This document shows positions 12,556 to 24,038 of a stretch of DNA of 64,000 bases, piece by piece. Below the pieces are notes generated by a model. That model worked only from the letters and a program-made list of their open reading frames with translations. It searched no databases and was not told the DNA's origin. The DNA lies in the NCBI GenBank assembly GCA_038503065.1, contig JBCAMK010000008.1:1736001-1800000 (forward strand), written 5' to 3'. The DNA comes from Paragyromitra xinjiangensis (Eukaryota > Ascomycota > Pezizomycetes > Pezizales > Discinaceae). Both the position numbers and the translations under genes were made by a program. Positions within the stretch are counted from its first letter, which is position 1. Every line of letters starts with the position of its first letter.

Positions 12556-13006
12556 TAGGGATTTCCCCGGTACGTAACGGCAAGGCTAAGAAGTTTATCC
12601 GCAGGTTTTGTCAGCACCCAATATCGGAAGTTATTAACCCTTGGAGCCTATATCTCCGAAAGCCTTCATAACAGTACACGTGATATAAACGCCACGTTAA
12701 TACGAGGATGTTAGGCCCTCACCTATAATCTCCTCCTGTAATATAATAACACTTTTGTAAAGGTTATCAACTCCTCTTCCATTATTGCATGCCTGACAGC
12801 CCTAGGCCGTATTGAGCGGAGGACAGCGCATACACATGATCACGAGATATCACTCACAAAGCCAGTACAACAATTTCCAGTTAAGTCGCAATGCAAATCT
12901 ACTGATCTATTCCAATCCCTATGGTAATCAAAGTAAGGGTGATGAGAGACAAGTGCCAATATATTCAAAAGCCGCCTTTGAGACATCTTTCCCTACCTCT
13001 ACATAT

Positions 13007-14288
13007 TTACAACTTCGGAGCCGCCTTCCCCCTCGCCCCAATATCTTCTTCCTTCCCTTTCTGTTCCGCAACTATCGTAACCAAAGTCCCCTTCTCCAGT
13101 GCACTCCTAACATTCTCGATAACTAAGCTCTCCATTTTATGCTGTATCTCCCGTCAGCTAGTCACATCGAGCCAAATAATGGAAGGCTTACCTGAGTCTC
13201 GATTGTAAAAGTCCCAATATGAGGAAGCAGTATTGTATCCTCTCTACCTATTAGCCCCTCATGTATCTTTGGCTCCTCTTCATATACATCCAATCCCACG
13301 CTGCCCACCTTCCCACTCTCCAACGCCTTCACCAGCTCCGCCTCATCAATTACTGCACCCCTTGCAGTATTCACAATTACCACGCCGTCCTTGCACATGG
13401 CCAACTCCTCCTTTCCCAAAAAGTGTCTTGTCTTTTCAGACAACGGTATGTGAACACTTAGTATATCACACATCCCCAAAAACTCCTGCAAGTCCGCAAT
13501 ATATTTCGCTCCAGTAGGATTTGAGGATTCTGGAACAGGCCTACGGTTGTGATAGACAAGCTTCATTCCGAAAGGTTGTGCGCGGAGTGAGAAAGCTGTA
13601 CCAATACCACCCATGCCGAGGATTCCGAGCACTTTCCCATCAGGGTCATGGCCGAGGGGATGGCCACCACGCCAAGTGCCAGAGCGGAGGGAAGCCTCAG
13701 CACGGTAAGTATGGCGGAGCGCCATAAGAAGGAGCATTATTGCGATGTTGGCGGTAGCATTATCGACAGCGGTGGGGGTGTGGGATACAAAGATTCCTAG
13801 TGTAATTCATGAGCTACCAGCAAAGCAAGAAAGCTGAGGGCTTTAGAACAAGGGAGTTGGGTTTACCGCGTGATGAGCAAGGATCGATATCAATCTGGTC
13901 ATAGCCAGCACCATTATGGCAGACAAACTTCACACTGCTTGGGAGGGCAGAAACGAGCTCTGCATCAAATCTTCCAGTGTACTATCGAGCTCCACGTCAG
14001 CTCTTGAGTGCAGCGGCCAAAAATCAGATTCTGGTCCAAACCTGTGCAGAGTCAAATGTACGGTAGATGGCCACAACGCCATCATATTTACCATTCTTGA
14101 AATCAGCAATTATGGACTCACGACTTCCACTTGTGATTTCCTAGAGCCTTAGGTTAGTTGAACGAAATTAAATAGCATTAATAGCCGATGAAAAGACATA
14201 CTTTCAGATCGGCAATGTCCTGGAGAGCTTCCCACTCTTTTCCCGCATGGTCAATCTTGCCGAGGAGGAGAGCAATAGGGCGTGGCAT
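13007..14288 (-). CDS. D-isomer-specific 2-hydroxyacid dehydrogenase (glyoxylate/hydroxypyruvate reductase-like), 346 aa
   Basis: Five exons on the minus strand: 14288-14202, 14140-14042, 13981-13867, 13796-13192 and 13141-13007. All phases join to 346 residues, close to the family norm. The split catalytic domain surrounds a central NAD(P)-binding domain. Visible motifs are the GMGGIG dinucleotide loop at about 161-166, the catalytic Arg in NTARG at about 246, the Glu in DVYEEEP at about 275, and the catalytic His in LPHIG at about 293. After the second beta strand the sequence reads HNRRP at about 183-187, with arginines where NAD-preferring members have Asp. That suggests NADPH use. The expected reaction is reversible reduction of a 2-keto acid such as glyoxylate or hydroxypyruvate to the D-2-hydroxy acid, in cytosol or mitochondria. 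No targeting peptide or C-terminal peroxisome signal is evident. The next gene, on the same strand, is another oxidoreductase. Confidence 0.93.
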
Positions 14289-14744
14289 AGCTAGCTAAGG
14301 TAGATAGGATGAGATGGGATAGTGGGATAGATGAGGACGAATCGATTGAACCACAGTGAGAATTATGAAAAGGAGCGGCTTCTTAAGAGAAACGAACAAG
14401 GCGGAGAAGAAGAACAGAGCGAGAAGGCTAAAGTTGAAGGCGGGTTCACGCGACAGTCAATACCAAAAGAATGAAGTCTGAGAAACCCCCGCGTATTACA
14501 CATGCTGCCCCGCTCTTTGCCGTTGCATCATCCCGCATCGGTTTTAGCTGCAAGGGCTACCCCCACGTTCCGAACGAACGGACAGTTTCTTAGCTTATTC
14601 TCGGCCTTCTGTGCGCCCTGGTGGTGATACAATACATTCATAGTCTCTCACTCGACTACAAACTGAAAATGAGAAATTGGTAATTTAATAAGCTTTTCGC
14701 CAACTCAAGCAACCACACACCCTCTCCATAGACAGTGATATCTC
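14289..14744. other. Intergenic between two co-oriented oxidoreductase genes
   Basis: This 456-bp interval holds the promoter of the hydroxyacid dehydrogenase (start 14288) and the 3' end region of the aldo-keto reductase (stop at 14745). No RNA gene or repeat is visible. Confidence 0.5.
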
Positions 14745-15949
14745 TCAAATTGCCTCAAAAACCTTACCGCCACCTTGCTTCCAGTCCGGGAAACCAAAGT
14801 TAATGGGCCATGGCGGTGTTACAAATCTAAAACCCCACATATCAGCCATAACGTTAAACACAAAAAATATCAGGACCAACAAACCTCTTAGGGCCCTTCT
14901 CCTTGTAGATACTTCCCAGCAGTTCCAGGTCCTCGTCATCCAGCTTAAGTAACCTATTATTCTCATCGATTCTCGATGGAGTAACTGATTTCGCCAGCAC
15001 AACAATACCACGGTTGACTAGCGCACTCTTTCGTCAGTACTACAAACCAACCAGAAATATGGAAAAACGATTTAACTCACTATGATAGTTCAACAACACA
15101 GTCCCAACAGGAACACCATGCTTCTCTGCAACCTTCAGCACCTTCTCTTCCTTCAATAACGGCCCACCAGCAGATCCAAGCGGCGAATATGCAGTCACAA
15201 CAATCCCTTTCTCCTTACACAAAGCAACAACATCATCTTGTGGTAGCAGCGGATGGTTCTCGATCTGATTTACCGCTGGGACAACAGTGGTCTCTTCAAG
15301 AAGCTTGGTAAGGAACGGAACAGAATGATTAGAAACACCAATCGCCTTTTCATCAACCCATTAGCAAAACCCGAAACATCCGAGAGGGGGAGGGATATAG
15401 ATACCTTGACTTTCCCAGTCTTCAGCAACTTCTCCAGCTCTTTATACGTCTTGATGTAATCCCACCCAGCTTGTAGATCCCTCCCTCCATCTGGCTTGGT
15501 TGGGAATTTATCATGGTTCCCATTGGGATTGAGGGGTACGGGCCAATGCATCAAATACAGATCTACGTAGTCCAGCCCCAACAACTTTAGACTCTTATCA
15601 AGTGCCTCCTCGACACGTGAGTGATACGTCGACCATAATTTTGTCGTGATGAAGATATCTTCTCGCTTAACTCCCCCGGCAAAAGCTTCTGCAAGACCTG
15701 CACCAACTTCTTCTTCGTTGCCGTAGCACCAAGCACAGTCGATGTGGGTGTACCCTCCTTTGAGGAGAGCGTGAGCAACAGCTTTCTCGACGGCACCAGC
15801 AGGTGATTGCCAAGTACCTATCCAACGTGAAGAGCATTAGTAAACTAGCGAAACGAAGCCAGGAACAAGATGAGATGAGGAGCATTACCAAGCCCGATCG
15901 ACGGGATAGAAGCACCAGTGTTAAGTTTGAAGCTCGCGGGAACGGACAT
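14745..15949 (-). CDS. Aldo-keto reductase (aldose/glyceraldehyde reductase-like), 317 aa
   Basis: Five exons on the minus strand: 15949-15889, 15817-15405, 15345-15081, 15017-14885 and 14826-14745, joining in phase to 317 residues. It has the (beta/alpha)8 AKR layout. The N-terminal LNTGASIPSIGLGTW hairpin is present, and the catalytic tetrad is Asp47 and Tyr52 (in HIDCAWCYGNE), Lys80 (in ITTKLW) and His111 (in YLMHWP). The signature AIGVSNH lies mid-protein, followed by VNQIENHPLLPQ. A C-terminal LAKSVTPSRI segment matches the NADPH phosphate-binding loop. The length and motifs fit fungal glycerol dehydrogenase, aldose reductase or L-glyceraldehyde reductase enzymes, which reduce sugar aldehydes with NADPH in the cytosol. 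The exact substrate cannot be set from sequence. The gene lies 456 bp upstream of a co-oriented 2-hydroxyacid dehydrogenase. Confidence 0.94.
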
Positions 15950-16923
15950 TTTAAACAATTCGATGAAGACACGATAAACGACGAGAACTACACGAGAAGC
16001 AAGGGGATCAACGGTTTATTTATGTAAAGTACAATACACCTGCCGACATTTTAGACTTCCATTGCAAAATAGCTCATCACTTCATCGCACGCAGCTTTCG
16101 CGACTTGATAGATCTCATTATGGCGGGGTCTTCGCGTGGAGGGGCATCGCGTCAGGGTTCAATTATAACCGTTAACCCGACACGGTTTAACCCCCCCGAA
16201 CTTTACCCGCTCTCGGAATAATCGGCACCGAGTTGGCCACGCCCAGCCTCAACTTTTATGAGCGGACAAAGTCTCGGGCCGTTGCCGACCGAAGGCGGCT
16301 CTGCCAAGCTTTAAAGCCCTAACCCTACAAGTGCTATAAGTATAAAGCAGCCCCCACATTTCTTAGTAGGCTTCCTTCCTAGTTTAGAGGGCTAGATAAA
16401 TTACAGCTCACTGAAAAGCCCAAAATGGAGAGCTAAACTAAACAGTAGAAATTAGCGACATCATATCTTCTCACTCGTTTTTACCAGTAAAAACGCGTGG
16501 ACAGTAAATTCGCCTAAATCGACGAAATAATACGGGTCAAACATGTCACTCATAATATTAATCCCTTGGTGAAGGCTCTTGGTGATAGCCAGCGTCCTAA
16601 ACGATGATCACAGCTATTACAGGTGTCGAACGGAGCAGGTAAATTAGCGGATCGCAGGGAATTGAGTAGCAATACGACATGTGAGAAGATATTAACAACA
16701 GCAAACCACCCACCCAGCAAATTGAATTGAAAATTGAGAAAATTGATGTTAGGTTGAATGGCAACGGAGATTCATAAGGTTGCGGTGGAACAAAAGGATA
16801 GCTGGTGAAACTATGGGGAAGATACAGAGGGAGTAATAACTTACAGATGAGCCAGAAGGTTAGAGCACGCGGCCAAAGGTGGCATTTGGAAGCAAATAAA
16901 GGAATACCCAGTCGACAGCATAA

Positions 16924-17023
16924 GGTCTTGTAGCCCAAGTGGAGTAGGGATGGTAATGCTGATCCGAAGTATTCGGTGAAATAACGAACTCAGCCAACAC
17001 AGGTTCGAATCCTGTCTCGACCA
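16924..17023 (+). tRNA. tRNA-like locus, probably degenerate or intron-bearing
   Basis: The 3' half is convincing. A T stem ACAGG/CCTGT at 16999-17003 and 17011-17015 encloses the loop TTCGAAT, the RNA polymerase III B box. It is followed by acceptor strand CTCGACC, discriminator A at 17023 and, after five bases, a run of seven T as terminator. Upstream, TAGCCCAAGTGG at 16931-16942 matches an A box, with G18G19- and A21-like bases. It is preceded by GGTCTTG, which pairs with the acceptor strand at five of seven positions. The middle is about 25 nt too long. GCTGA at 16958-16962 and TCAGC at 16990-16994 could form an anticodon stem around an intron, but the fit is imperfect. The isotype cannot be assigned. 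A tRNA pseudogene or a tRNA-derived SINE head are alternatives. Confidence 0.35.
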
Positions 17024-17139
17024 ATATCTTTTTTTGAAATCGTTTTCCATCTGAGGTTTGTTATTCAATATGAATTATTTTTGTGGTTGTTTTTAGGATT
17101 GTCTTCATAGATAGTCACTCGGATCCTAGTGAGATTACT

Positions 17140-17333
17140 TGTTGGAGATGCTTCCTAATACGGGGCTTGGCCTTCGGGATCGGAAATGATTGAGAGACAG
17201 GCACCCGAGCACACGGGCACTCGGGCACCTGAGAGAGCTACTACACGAGTATTTAGATAGGGGCCGTATGCCCACCTGGCAAGCAAGCAATCAAGTCTTC
17301 TATTCCTCCCTACGTGCTCCAAATATTACAGCA
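17140..17333. mobile_element. Solo LTR, 194 bp, with 5-bp target duplication
   Basis: The segment starts TGTTGGAGATGC and ends TTACAGCA, the TG...CA borders of a long terminal repeat. It is flanked on both sides by TTACT (17135-17139 and 17334-17338), a perfect 5-bp target duplication. A near-identical segment with its own different duplication lies at 49929-50110, proving an interspersed family. There is no internal coding region, so this is a recombination-derived solo LTR. Compared with the second copy it has a 12-bp insertion and mostly transition differences. The family (Copia or Gypsy) cannot be named from the LTR alone. Confidence 0.85.
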
Positions 17334-18903
17334 TTACTTGTTAGAAATAGGCTTCCTAATCGAGCATCAATAGTAGCCGTAAAAGTTTTCTAGTACTAAA
17401 TTCGGGCCTATATGAAGATTGACTCCTAAATCAAATAATTCTCTACTGCATGTTCTTATTTCACAACATTACTTCCCGGTAACTCATCATAGAATTTTTT
17501 TACATAGATATTTAGTTTTTGGGATATTGTAGTAGGTTTACCAATTCTCCCTCAGGGTGTTGATTGAATAACGATAGGCTACGGTCAGGTCGTAACCCTC
17601 GAAACTTGGTATCAAGATCCCCGGAAGCGGCTCAAATACCTGAGGGATAATATGGCTTTGTTCTCGGCCCTACTCAACCTCCGTGAGCCGGTTGTACCGC
17701 CGGTTTGTAGACCGTGCGCCGGCCCCCAATCTCCTGCCGTGTGTCTAGATTCGTCGTGTCTCGGCACGCAACATCCCCAGGTTGGAGTTATGTTGCCCAG
17801 ACCGAAGCGATGAGGGTGTTATGCGGGAATTCGCATCTTGTGCTCTATTCGTGGAACTCTCGCGTAGCTTACTTGGGGGTAATGTCACGTCTGCAATTAG
17901 CGTGCGAGGAATTATGCTTACGTGGGCTTTGCCTTATTTCCTAAAAAAAAGGATCAAATATGTCTCCTGGTGTTCAGGTGTGTTGTGCGTTTAATTCTTT
18001 GTGAAGGTGGAATCGCACCGTTAGCGCTACAAGCGCGCATAAAGTGTCTACTCCTATTTAGGAGAGCAGGAGTTCAGAAGTTGTTCCACGTGTGATAGTC
18101 AAGGAACTCTCTAGAGTAATGCAGCGAAGGCTTGAGCATTTTTGAGGTGGACATGATACTGGCTAGGATTGTATGTGCAGACAGCACACCCTCCAAGCCA
18201 GATAGGCTTGCTCTAAATCAGACATCAAAACGTTGCTTTTTTTTCTTTTTTTCGCGGGTGTTTCCGCCATCGCCAACCTAAAGCCCACGTTTTCGGCCTG
18301 TTGGGGTAGGCACGTCATGAGGGTATCTCCAGTTTTGAAGGACTCCCCACAGGCATTGAGTTAATCATATAGTGGTTTCTTACAAAACCCTTTTCCCAAG
18401 AACTTCTTATCCCTTGAATCTAAGCCTAAAAGACTGTACGCATTAATCTATTCGGTTGCCCTGAACCTACCTTGATCACGTCTTTTTGGGGATGCTAACA
18501 TTCTGTTGAATCGTTGTGCGTCAGATTTTATGCATCGCATGCTTCGTCTGTGCGGGGCTGTGCCGCAAACTTTATTTATCGTCATTGATCCCTGTTCTAC
18601 AGAGTTGACTTCTTACCGATATCACACATCTGCGTTTTAATCAGCCCTATGCTGGAATAAAAACAAAAAAACCATGTCTTACAAAGCAATCAGGGGAGCT
18701 TTGTGGTGGAACACGGCCAATAATAAGTAGCCAACTATGCCCTTTTCACCGGCTTTTGGTGATACCTCGACTCTTTGCATGGGGGCTGGAGGCGAACTTG
18801 CGTCACTTTTTGCTTGCATATATCTGTCTTTATCTCCTCTTTCCCAGAGTTTATCATTCAGAAGTGCTCGTTTTGCACTCTTTAGTTACTCGCGGTACAA
18901 ACG

Positions 18904-20771
18904 ATGGGTTCCCCATGGGCTGCAGTAGCTTCAAGGCTACCAGGAAAGATTCCCCTGTTGGCCATTGCAGCCGTTACGTTTCTTGTTTTCCGTTGGATTC
19001 TGAAGAGAACGCAAGAGGTGAGATTGTGTGCCTTTGACTTCTATGATGCAGGCTGACATTTGATTCTAGTCACGATCCCGTCCCACGTCATTCAACGGAA
19101 GGAAATGTGAGGAACCACCGACTAGAATTGGGAAGTATCCATTCGGAATTGAGGCCGTCCTCCATTCATTGCAAGCAACACGAGAGCAACGGCTTCCATT
19201 ACGCTCCATTGCGACCCATGAGGAATTCGGGGATACGTTTGCTTCCAAGTTCTTTGGGCTGAACACGATTTTCACGCGCGACCCTAGGGTCATCCAGGCG
19301 GTCTTGGCCACGCAGTTTGACGGTACTTTTTCCTTCACGGATATGGGGGAACCTGTTGGCTCTACATCAGCAATTGTAAACTGACGGATTGGACGTGTAG
19401 AATTTGGAATGGAGGAAGAGCGTCTACCGCATCATGAACTACTTGGCACAGAGGGAATCTTTACTCAGGATGGCCCACGTTGGGCTCATAGTCGTGCGCT
19501 TATACGACCTAGCTTTGATCGTGCAGCAGTGGCAGACTTGGATCCGCTCGAAATCCACTTTCAAGATTGTCTAATTTCCAAAATAAGTGCTCATCCTACG
19601 GAAGCTGGGAGCGAGTTTCGTGCTGTTGAACTGCAGGGATTGTTTCAGGATCTTACCATGGAATCATCAACCTCGTTCCTTTTAGGAAGTCCTATTTCCA
19701 AAGTTGGCAACGCTCAGAACTCGCAGGAGATGGGCTTCCACGAGGCATTTGATACCGCGCAGAGCGTTATTGCAATGCGCTTACCCTTAGCCCACCTGTA
19801 CTGGCTCATCAACCCCAAGAAATTTAAGATAGCCTGTGCTTCAGTTCACTCACATGTATCGAAATACGTTGCACGCGCCATCCAGTATCACAACAAGAAC
19901 CTTCAGAATCCGGAAGCGACCTCAAAGGATACATCTTCGTCAAACAAATATGTCTTTCTGGAAGCCCTGGCAGAACAAACCCAGGACCCCCAAATATTGC
20001 AAGATCAGATTTTGAATGTGATGTTGGCTGGACGTGACACAACTGCTTCTTTATTATCATGGACTTTTTTATGTCTCTCCAACCACCCGGAAATATTCCG
20101 AAAGCTGCGGAAAGAAATTTCAGATCACGTAGGGGTTGGTCAAGAAGCGAGACTTCCTACTCAAGCTGAATTGAGAAACATAGCTTATTTGAAATGGACT
20201 CTGAAAGAAGGTAAGTTCATACTAGTTTGGTAGTCCTTTGTGAAGATATAGGGAATTCGAATGGCTAAAACATCCCCCGTAACAGTGCTACGACTTTACC
20301 CGCCAGTGCCGTTCAACGCCCGATACGCTCTGAAGCCAACCACCCTGCCTTATGGCGGTGGTAAGGATGGATCTGCACCAATATCGATTGTAAAGCGTGA
20401 AAGAATTGTTTATTCTGTTTTTGCGCTGCACCGCAGAAAAGATATTTACGGAGAAGATGCGGATGTCTTCCGTCCGGAACGGTGGGGCGAAGAAGATCTT
20501 CGGAAGGTTGGGTGGGGTTGGCTTCCGTTCAATGGAGGGGCTAGAATATGTTTAGGACGTATGTTGCTTTTGTTGATTGAATTGTTGGTTTTGTTTACTA
20601 ACAATTACTGTAGAACAAATGGCATTAACACATGCATCGTATTTTGTAACGAGGATGTTGCAATCGTACAGTGAAATCGTTCCTCAAGACGTTGAACAAG
20701 CAAAAGACATTAAGTACGCAACAAATCTGGTCATGGCCTGTGGTCGGGGAGTGCCTGTTAAGCTTCGTTAG
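18904..20771 (+). CDS. Cytochrome P450, CYP52-like fatty-acid/alkane hydroxylase, 535 aa
   Basis: Five exons: 18904-19017, 19070-19322, 19401-20210, 20286-20558 and 20614-20771, joining in phase to 535 residues. An N-terminal membrane anchor covers residues 18-34 ([16 protein letters not shown]). Canonical microsomal P450 motifs follow. The I-helix AGRDTT oxygen-binding motif is at 332-337. The K-helix Glu392-x-x-Arg395 spans the fourth intron junction, and PERF-type FRPERW lies near 454-459. The haem loop [10 protein letters not shown] has the cysteine ligand at about 481, followed by QQMALTHAS as in CYP52 and related families. The [21 protein letters not shown] segment also fits this group. 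Such enzymes hydroxylate the terminal carbon of alkanes or fatty acids at the ER membrane with NADPH-P450 reductase. The substrate is an inference. The nearest gene, the tyrosinase at 24039-28688, is convergent and 3.3 kb away. Confidence 0.93.
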
Positions 20772-22778
20772 ATTAGCGCTGGAACTTTTGAGGGATGGGT
20801 TTATTAGATTTAGGATACACGAATTATATTTCTGCAGTGTAGCCTTTTCACGGCTAGCGAATTCTACTGTCTTATCCTCGTCATGATGCATTACTAGCTT
20901 GTAGTCAAGTTGACACGGAATTTCCTGGTGGGTATCGAATAATGTGATAGCCTTCATGGAGTTTGTGAGAGTTATACAGAATTTACCAAAGAGGCACGAG
21001 TGACAGCGGTAGCCATTTTTCGATTGATCGAGGCTGATAGACGGAAAGGCGCTGGAGAGGTGTAGGACTAACGTTGTCCAACGCTGTATAACCGTGTACA
21101 GGGTTCGTACTAGATTCCTGTTGGACAAGATAAACCCACATTACATTATCTTGTACCTTAGCTCTGTGCATATTACATCCGTAAATTTAAGGTTCCGAAC
21201 CATTGGGTCGGTAAGTCAAGATCTTTCATCATGTTGTCTCGAATGACACGATTGTACAAGAAGCTGAATAAACTTTTGTTCACGAGCGTTGAAAATCTTG
21301 CAGCTGGGAGCAAATAGATCGTAGTAATCCTGGTGGAACCAATTGTTAGACAGTTACTGTACCTCCGGGTCGGAAACTGTAACTGTTTTTGAGGACTAGG
21401 CTAGAGATATACTTTCTATCTGTACAACTACCCCCACGACACTACGGTATACTATGTCCTACATTTTTTTTCTTACCTTGTAAGGCTATTTGCTTACATG
21501 CGAGGTGGTATTTGGTATTTATTGTTGAGAGGGTGCATAAAGTGTAATTTTGAAGCCTTGCGCTACGACTGATGCGAGTGATGTCTCGAGATCCAACTTG
21601 ATGATGTGAGATTTTATCTCGTCAGCGTAATATACAGTGCGAGATCCGATTTGTCTAGCAGTTTCTTATCAGCGTGGGATTCCGCTGACTTTACGGGCAT
21701 AGGAATCTCTTGTTTGCAGGCTGTTTGTAAATTTGTTTTTGGCTTCGTAGGGAGTAGAGTTCTATTCTTGGGAGTTCTAGGAAGCTACTGTGAGGAAGAA
21801 TCCGTTAGCAACAAGAAATGAGGAATCTCACGTAATAGGTCGGCTGCGAGACCATATTTACCTAACGTGTTTTCGATCAAGAATGATTTCAGCCCGGAAT
21901 TGCATTTTTGGGGTGCTGTACTAGTGAACTCTGGTATTTACACCTTTTTTGATGGAGGATAAGGATTGGATATCATTGGGGGAGCCTTATATCAAGATGT
22001 GGTACATCCTTTGGACACCTGCGACTTGTACCTTTTTATTCTTCACAGCGTTATCAGTGGAATATTTTGTCCAAAGTATTTTAGCCTTCATAACGTGGCT
22101 AGATGTGCCAATATTTTTCACTACAGAATTAAGAGGGACTAAAAAAGAACTAGGTTTGGTCCTTCTAGGGGCACAATTCTATTATCACATAACTATTTGC
22201 TACCTCCTACAACAGTTGCACAGCATCACTGCTCGGGGCAGCAAGCTATGTGTACCCGGAAATGCAAACTGCATGCAGGCTGTTCTGACCAGTTAAACCT
22301 TCAAACTTTACTTTACCCAAGTGGACAAGGTCCTCCTACAGCTTGCATTACCGGGTACTTATGGCCTGCTCCGAGCACCAACGGTCATTGCGCATCTGCC
22401 GAAAAGCAGTGGGATGTTTTCCCAGGAGCTAGGGATCCAGACGCCTCAATGATCCCCGAGGTTCGGGAAAGAGAATGACAAATAACCCATCTCATGTTGT
22501 ATTTCGTCTTTGATCCTAATTTGCAGATATTATTAGCCCATGTTACTCGGCAGAAACCGTTTGCTACTGATTGGTCAAGGGCACTCAAATCTTTGGTCGT
22601 GTATGAAAGTAGTAGACGGGATGAAATGGGAATCGAATAGAAAAAAAAACGTGGGGCATCATGTGGTAGTACGAAACGGAGAAATCCGGCAGAGCCTGTC
22701 AAGCCTCGTCAGTGACCTACATCAAGACCTACCTCATAGGTTATCACTCGCTCCACCATCCCGTGCAACGACCTGCAA

Positions 22779-22798
22779 GATAGATAGATAGATAGATA
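22779..22798. repeat. (GATA)5 microsatellite
   Basis: Five uninterrupted GATA units. A 14-bp direct repeat CAACGACCTGCAAG lies immediately left (22766-22779) and again 50 bp to the right (22816-22829). Confidence 0.85.
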
Positions 22799-23515
22799 TT
22801 TCATTCGCGCATCCACAACGACCTGCAAGCGTAGCTGAGGGAGAAATTTTTTTTTCCTTTGGCTAAGTATGACTAATAATACGTGCAGATGATATATTGT
22901 CCAGTGGAGGGACCTTTTCTCCCGCGCGCGGGGGCTGGTCTTTGATATCGTCTGTCGCATTTGGTTAATTCAATGGTATGACTGTATTTGCCAAGTAGCA
23001 CTTTCGGTGACACCGAATATTGTGCATGCATTATAGTCTTTTAGCAATGGCATATGCCTTTGACGGCTACCCGTGACTATCCCTGTCGATTACTGCAACA
23101 ACTATTGTATCGTGATGTGATATGTGGAATATCTATCTAGGTAGCTTTGCGAATAATGTCTCACTATCTGGTGTGAGTTAATTTTGCTATACTAATTATC
23201 ATACAAGTGTATAACGATGGGTCGTGTAGTGTGTACGACATGTAGTAGGCCGCAATGGCGGCTCACAAGACAGTGGTGATGAGTTGCACAGCTATCAGAC
23301 ACAAGTACCAAAACCGTTGCTTTAACTCACACGGGATCAATCCTTCTGGGTCGATTTCTGTTGAGAGACGGATCGGGATCGGCTTTTCTTACTATTGCAG
23401 AACATTGAGCATTTCCCATGCGGGGGTCTGCGGCCTGGAAGTATTGTCTTAGATGTAGCCTTGCAATTGGGAAGTAGTTACTCTTGTGATCACTGTTACA
23501 ACATAGTTATCATAT

Positions 23516-23632
23516 CGATATATATCTGGGTACATTTATGCTAGTTCCCAAGCGACATCGTTGATATAGATACATTCATGTTGGTTTCCAAGCGAAATCA
23601 TGGATAAGTGCATGTATGGTTTCTGACGAATG
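23516..23632. repeat. Degenerate minisatellite, about 40-45-bp unit
   Basis: Three diverged head-to-tail units share the pattern GATAT-GATACATT-ATG-TGGTTTCCAAGCGA-ATC. The first two align well (CCAAGCGACATCGT against CCAAGCGAAATCAT); the third is more decayed. No coding role is evident. Confidence 0.5.
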
Positions 23633-24038
23633 GCCTAGCCTGCGTTTTTCTACGAATTAAGTTAAGAGTTGAGCTAAGTGAGTTTACTAGCCGTATAAAG
23701 ACTTATAAAGCCCATGCTACTCTGTAATACCGGAATGGTATGAGTGAACAGCAGGTTCCCGCTTGTTCATGCTATTTCACATATCGGTATATATGGACAA
23801 ACAGGAACTGTTTTTTTGAGTATAGAATAGGATCAATTTCAAACAATTTCGTGAGAGGTCGGAAACCCAACCCAGACCTAAGATAACTACTACTTGACAT
23901 AACTAGGAAAATAACCCATGAAACCACTAGTGAGAAAAGGAAGAAACCCTGAAATCCCTGCCAAGAAAAAAAAAGGAAAATTCCGTCGATTCATAACTCT
24001 TTCTATCATTCCCTTCAATCTTATAGTCCAATCTCGAA

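Larger units (their letters stand above)
7279..13006. other. Gene desert of 5.7 kb with small mobile elements
   Basis: No coding sequence with recognisable features or splice structure was found. The interval contains the pectate lyase promoter at its left edge, a hAT-type MITE at 8035-8327 and an inverted-repeat element at 12422-12555. Between about 11.4 and 12.5 kb the plus strand is visibly enriched in A and C, near two thirds in lines counted by hand. The frequent TA dinucleotides would fit old repeat decay, but this was not computed. Confidence 0.55.
15950..18903. other. Intergenic region of 3 kb with tRNA-like locus and solo LTR
   Basis: The interval holds the upstream region of the aldo-keto reductase, a tRNA-like locus ending at 17023, a solo LTR at 17140-17333 and the promoter of the P450 at its right edge. 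Other open frames (such as 16597-16938 on the minus strand and 17714-17994 on the plus strand) lack recognisable features. A T-rich tract lies near 18236-18251. Confidence 0.5.
20772..24038. other. Convergent intergenic region of 3.3 kb
   Basis: No gene was recognised between the P450 stop and the tyrosinase stop. The longest open frame (21949-22296, plus strand) has hydrophobic stretches but no recognisable family or splice context. A GATA microsatellite and a degenerate minisatellite are listed separately. Confidence 0.5.

Noticed and set aside
16841..17068. Minus-strand frame including an RQDSNLC stretch
   Set aside because: This is the antisense reading of the tRNA T arm at 16999-17023, a common source of spurious proteins.
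21949..22296. 115-codon plus-strand frame with hydrophobic stretches
   Set aside because: No family recognised; the hydrophobicity follows from T-rich composition; no promoter or splice support.
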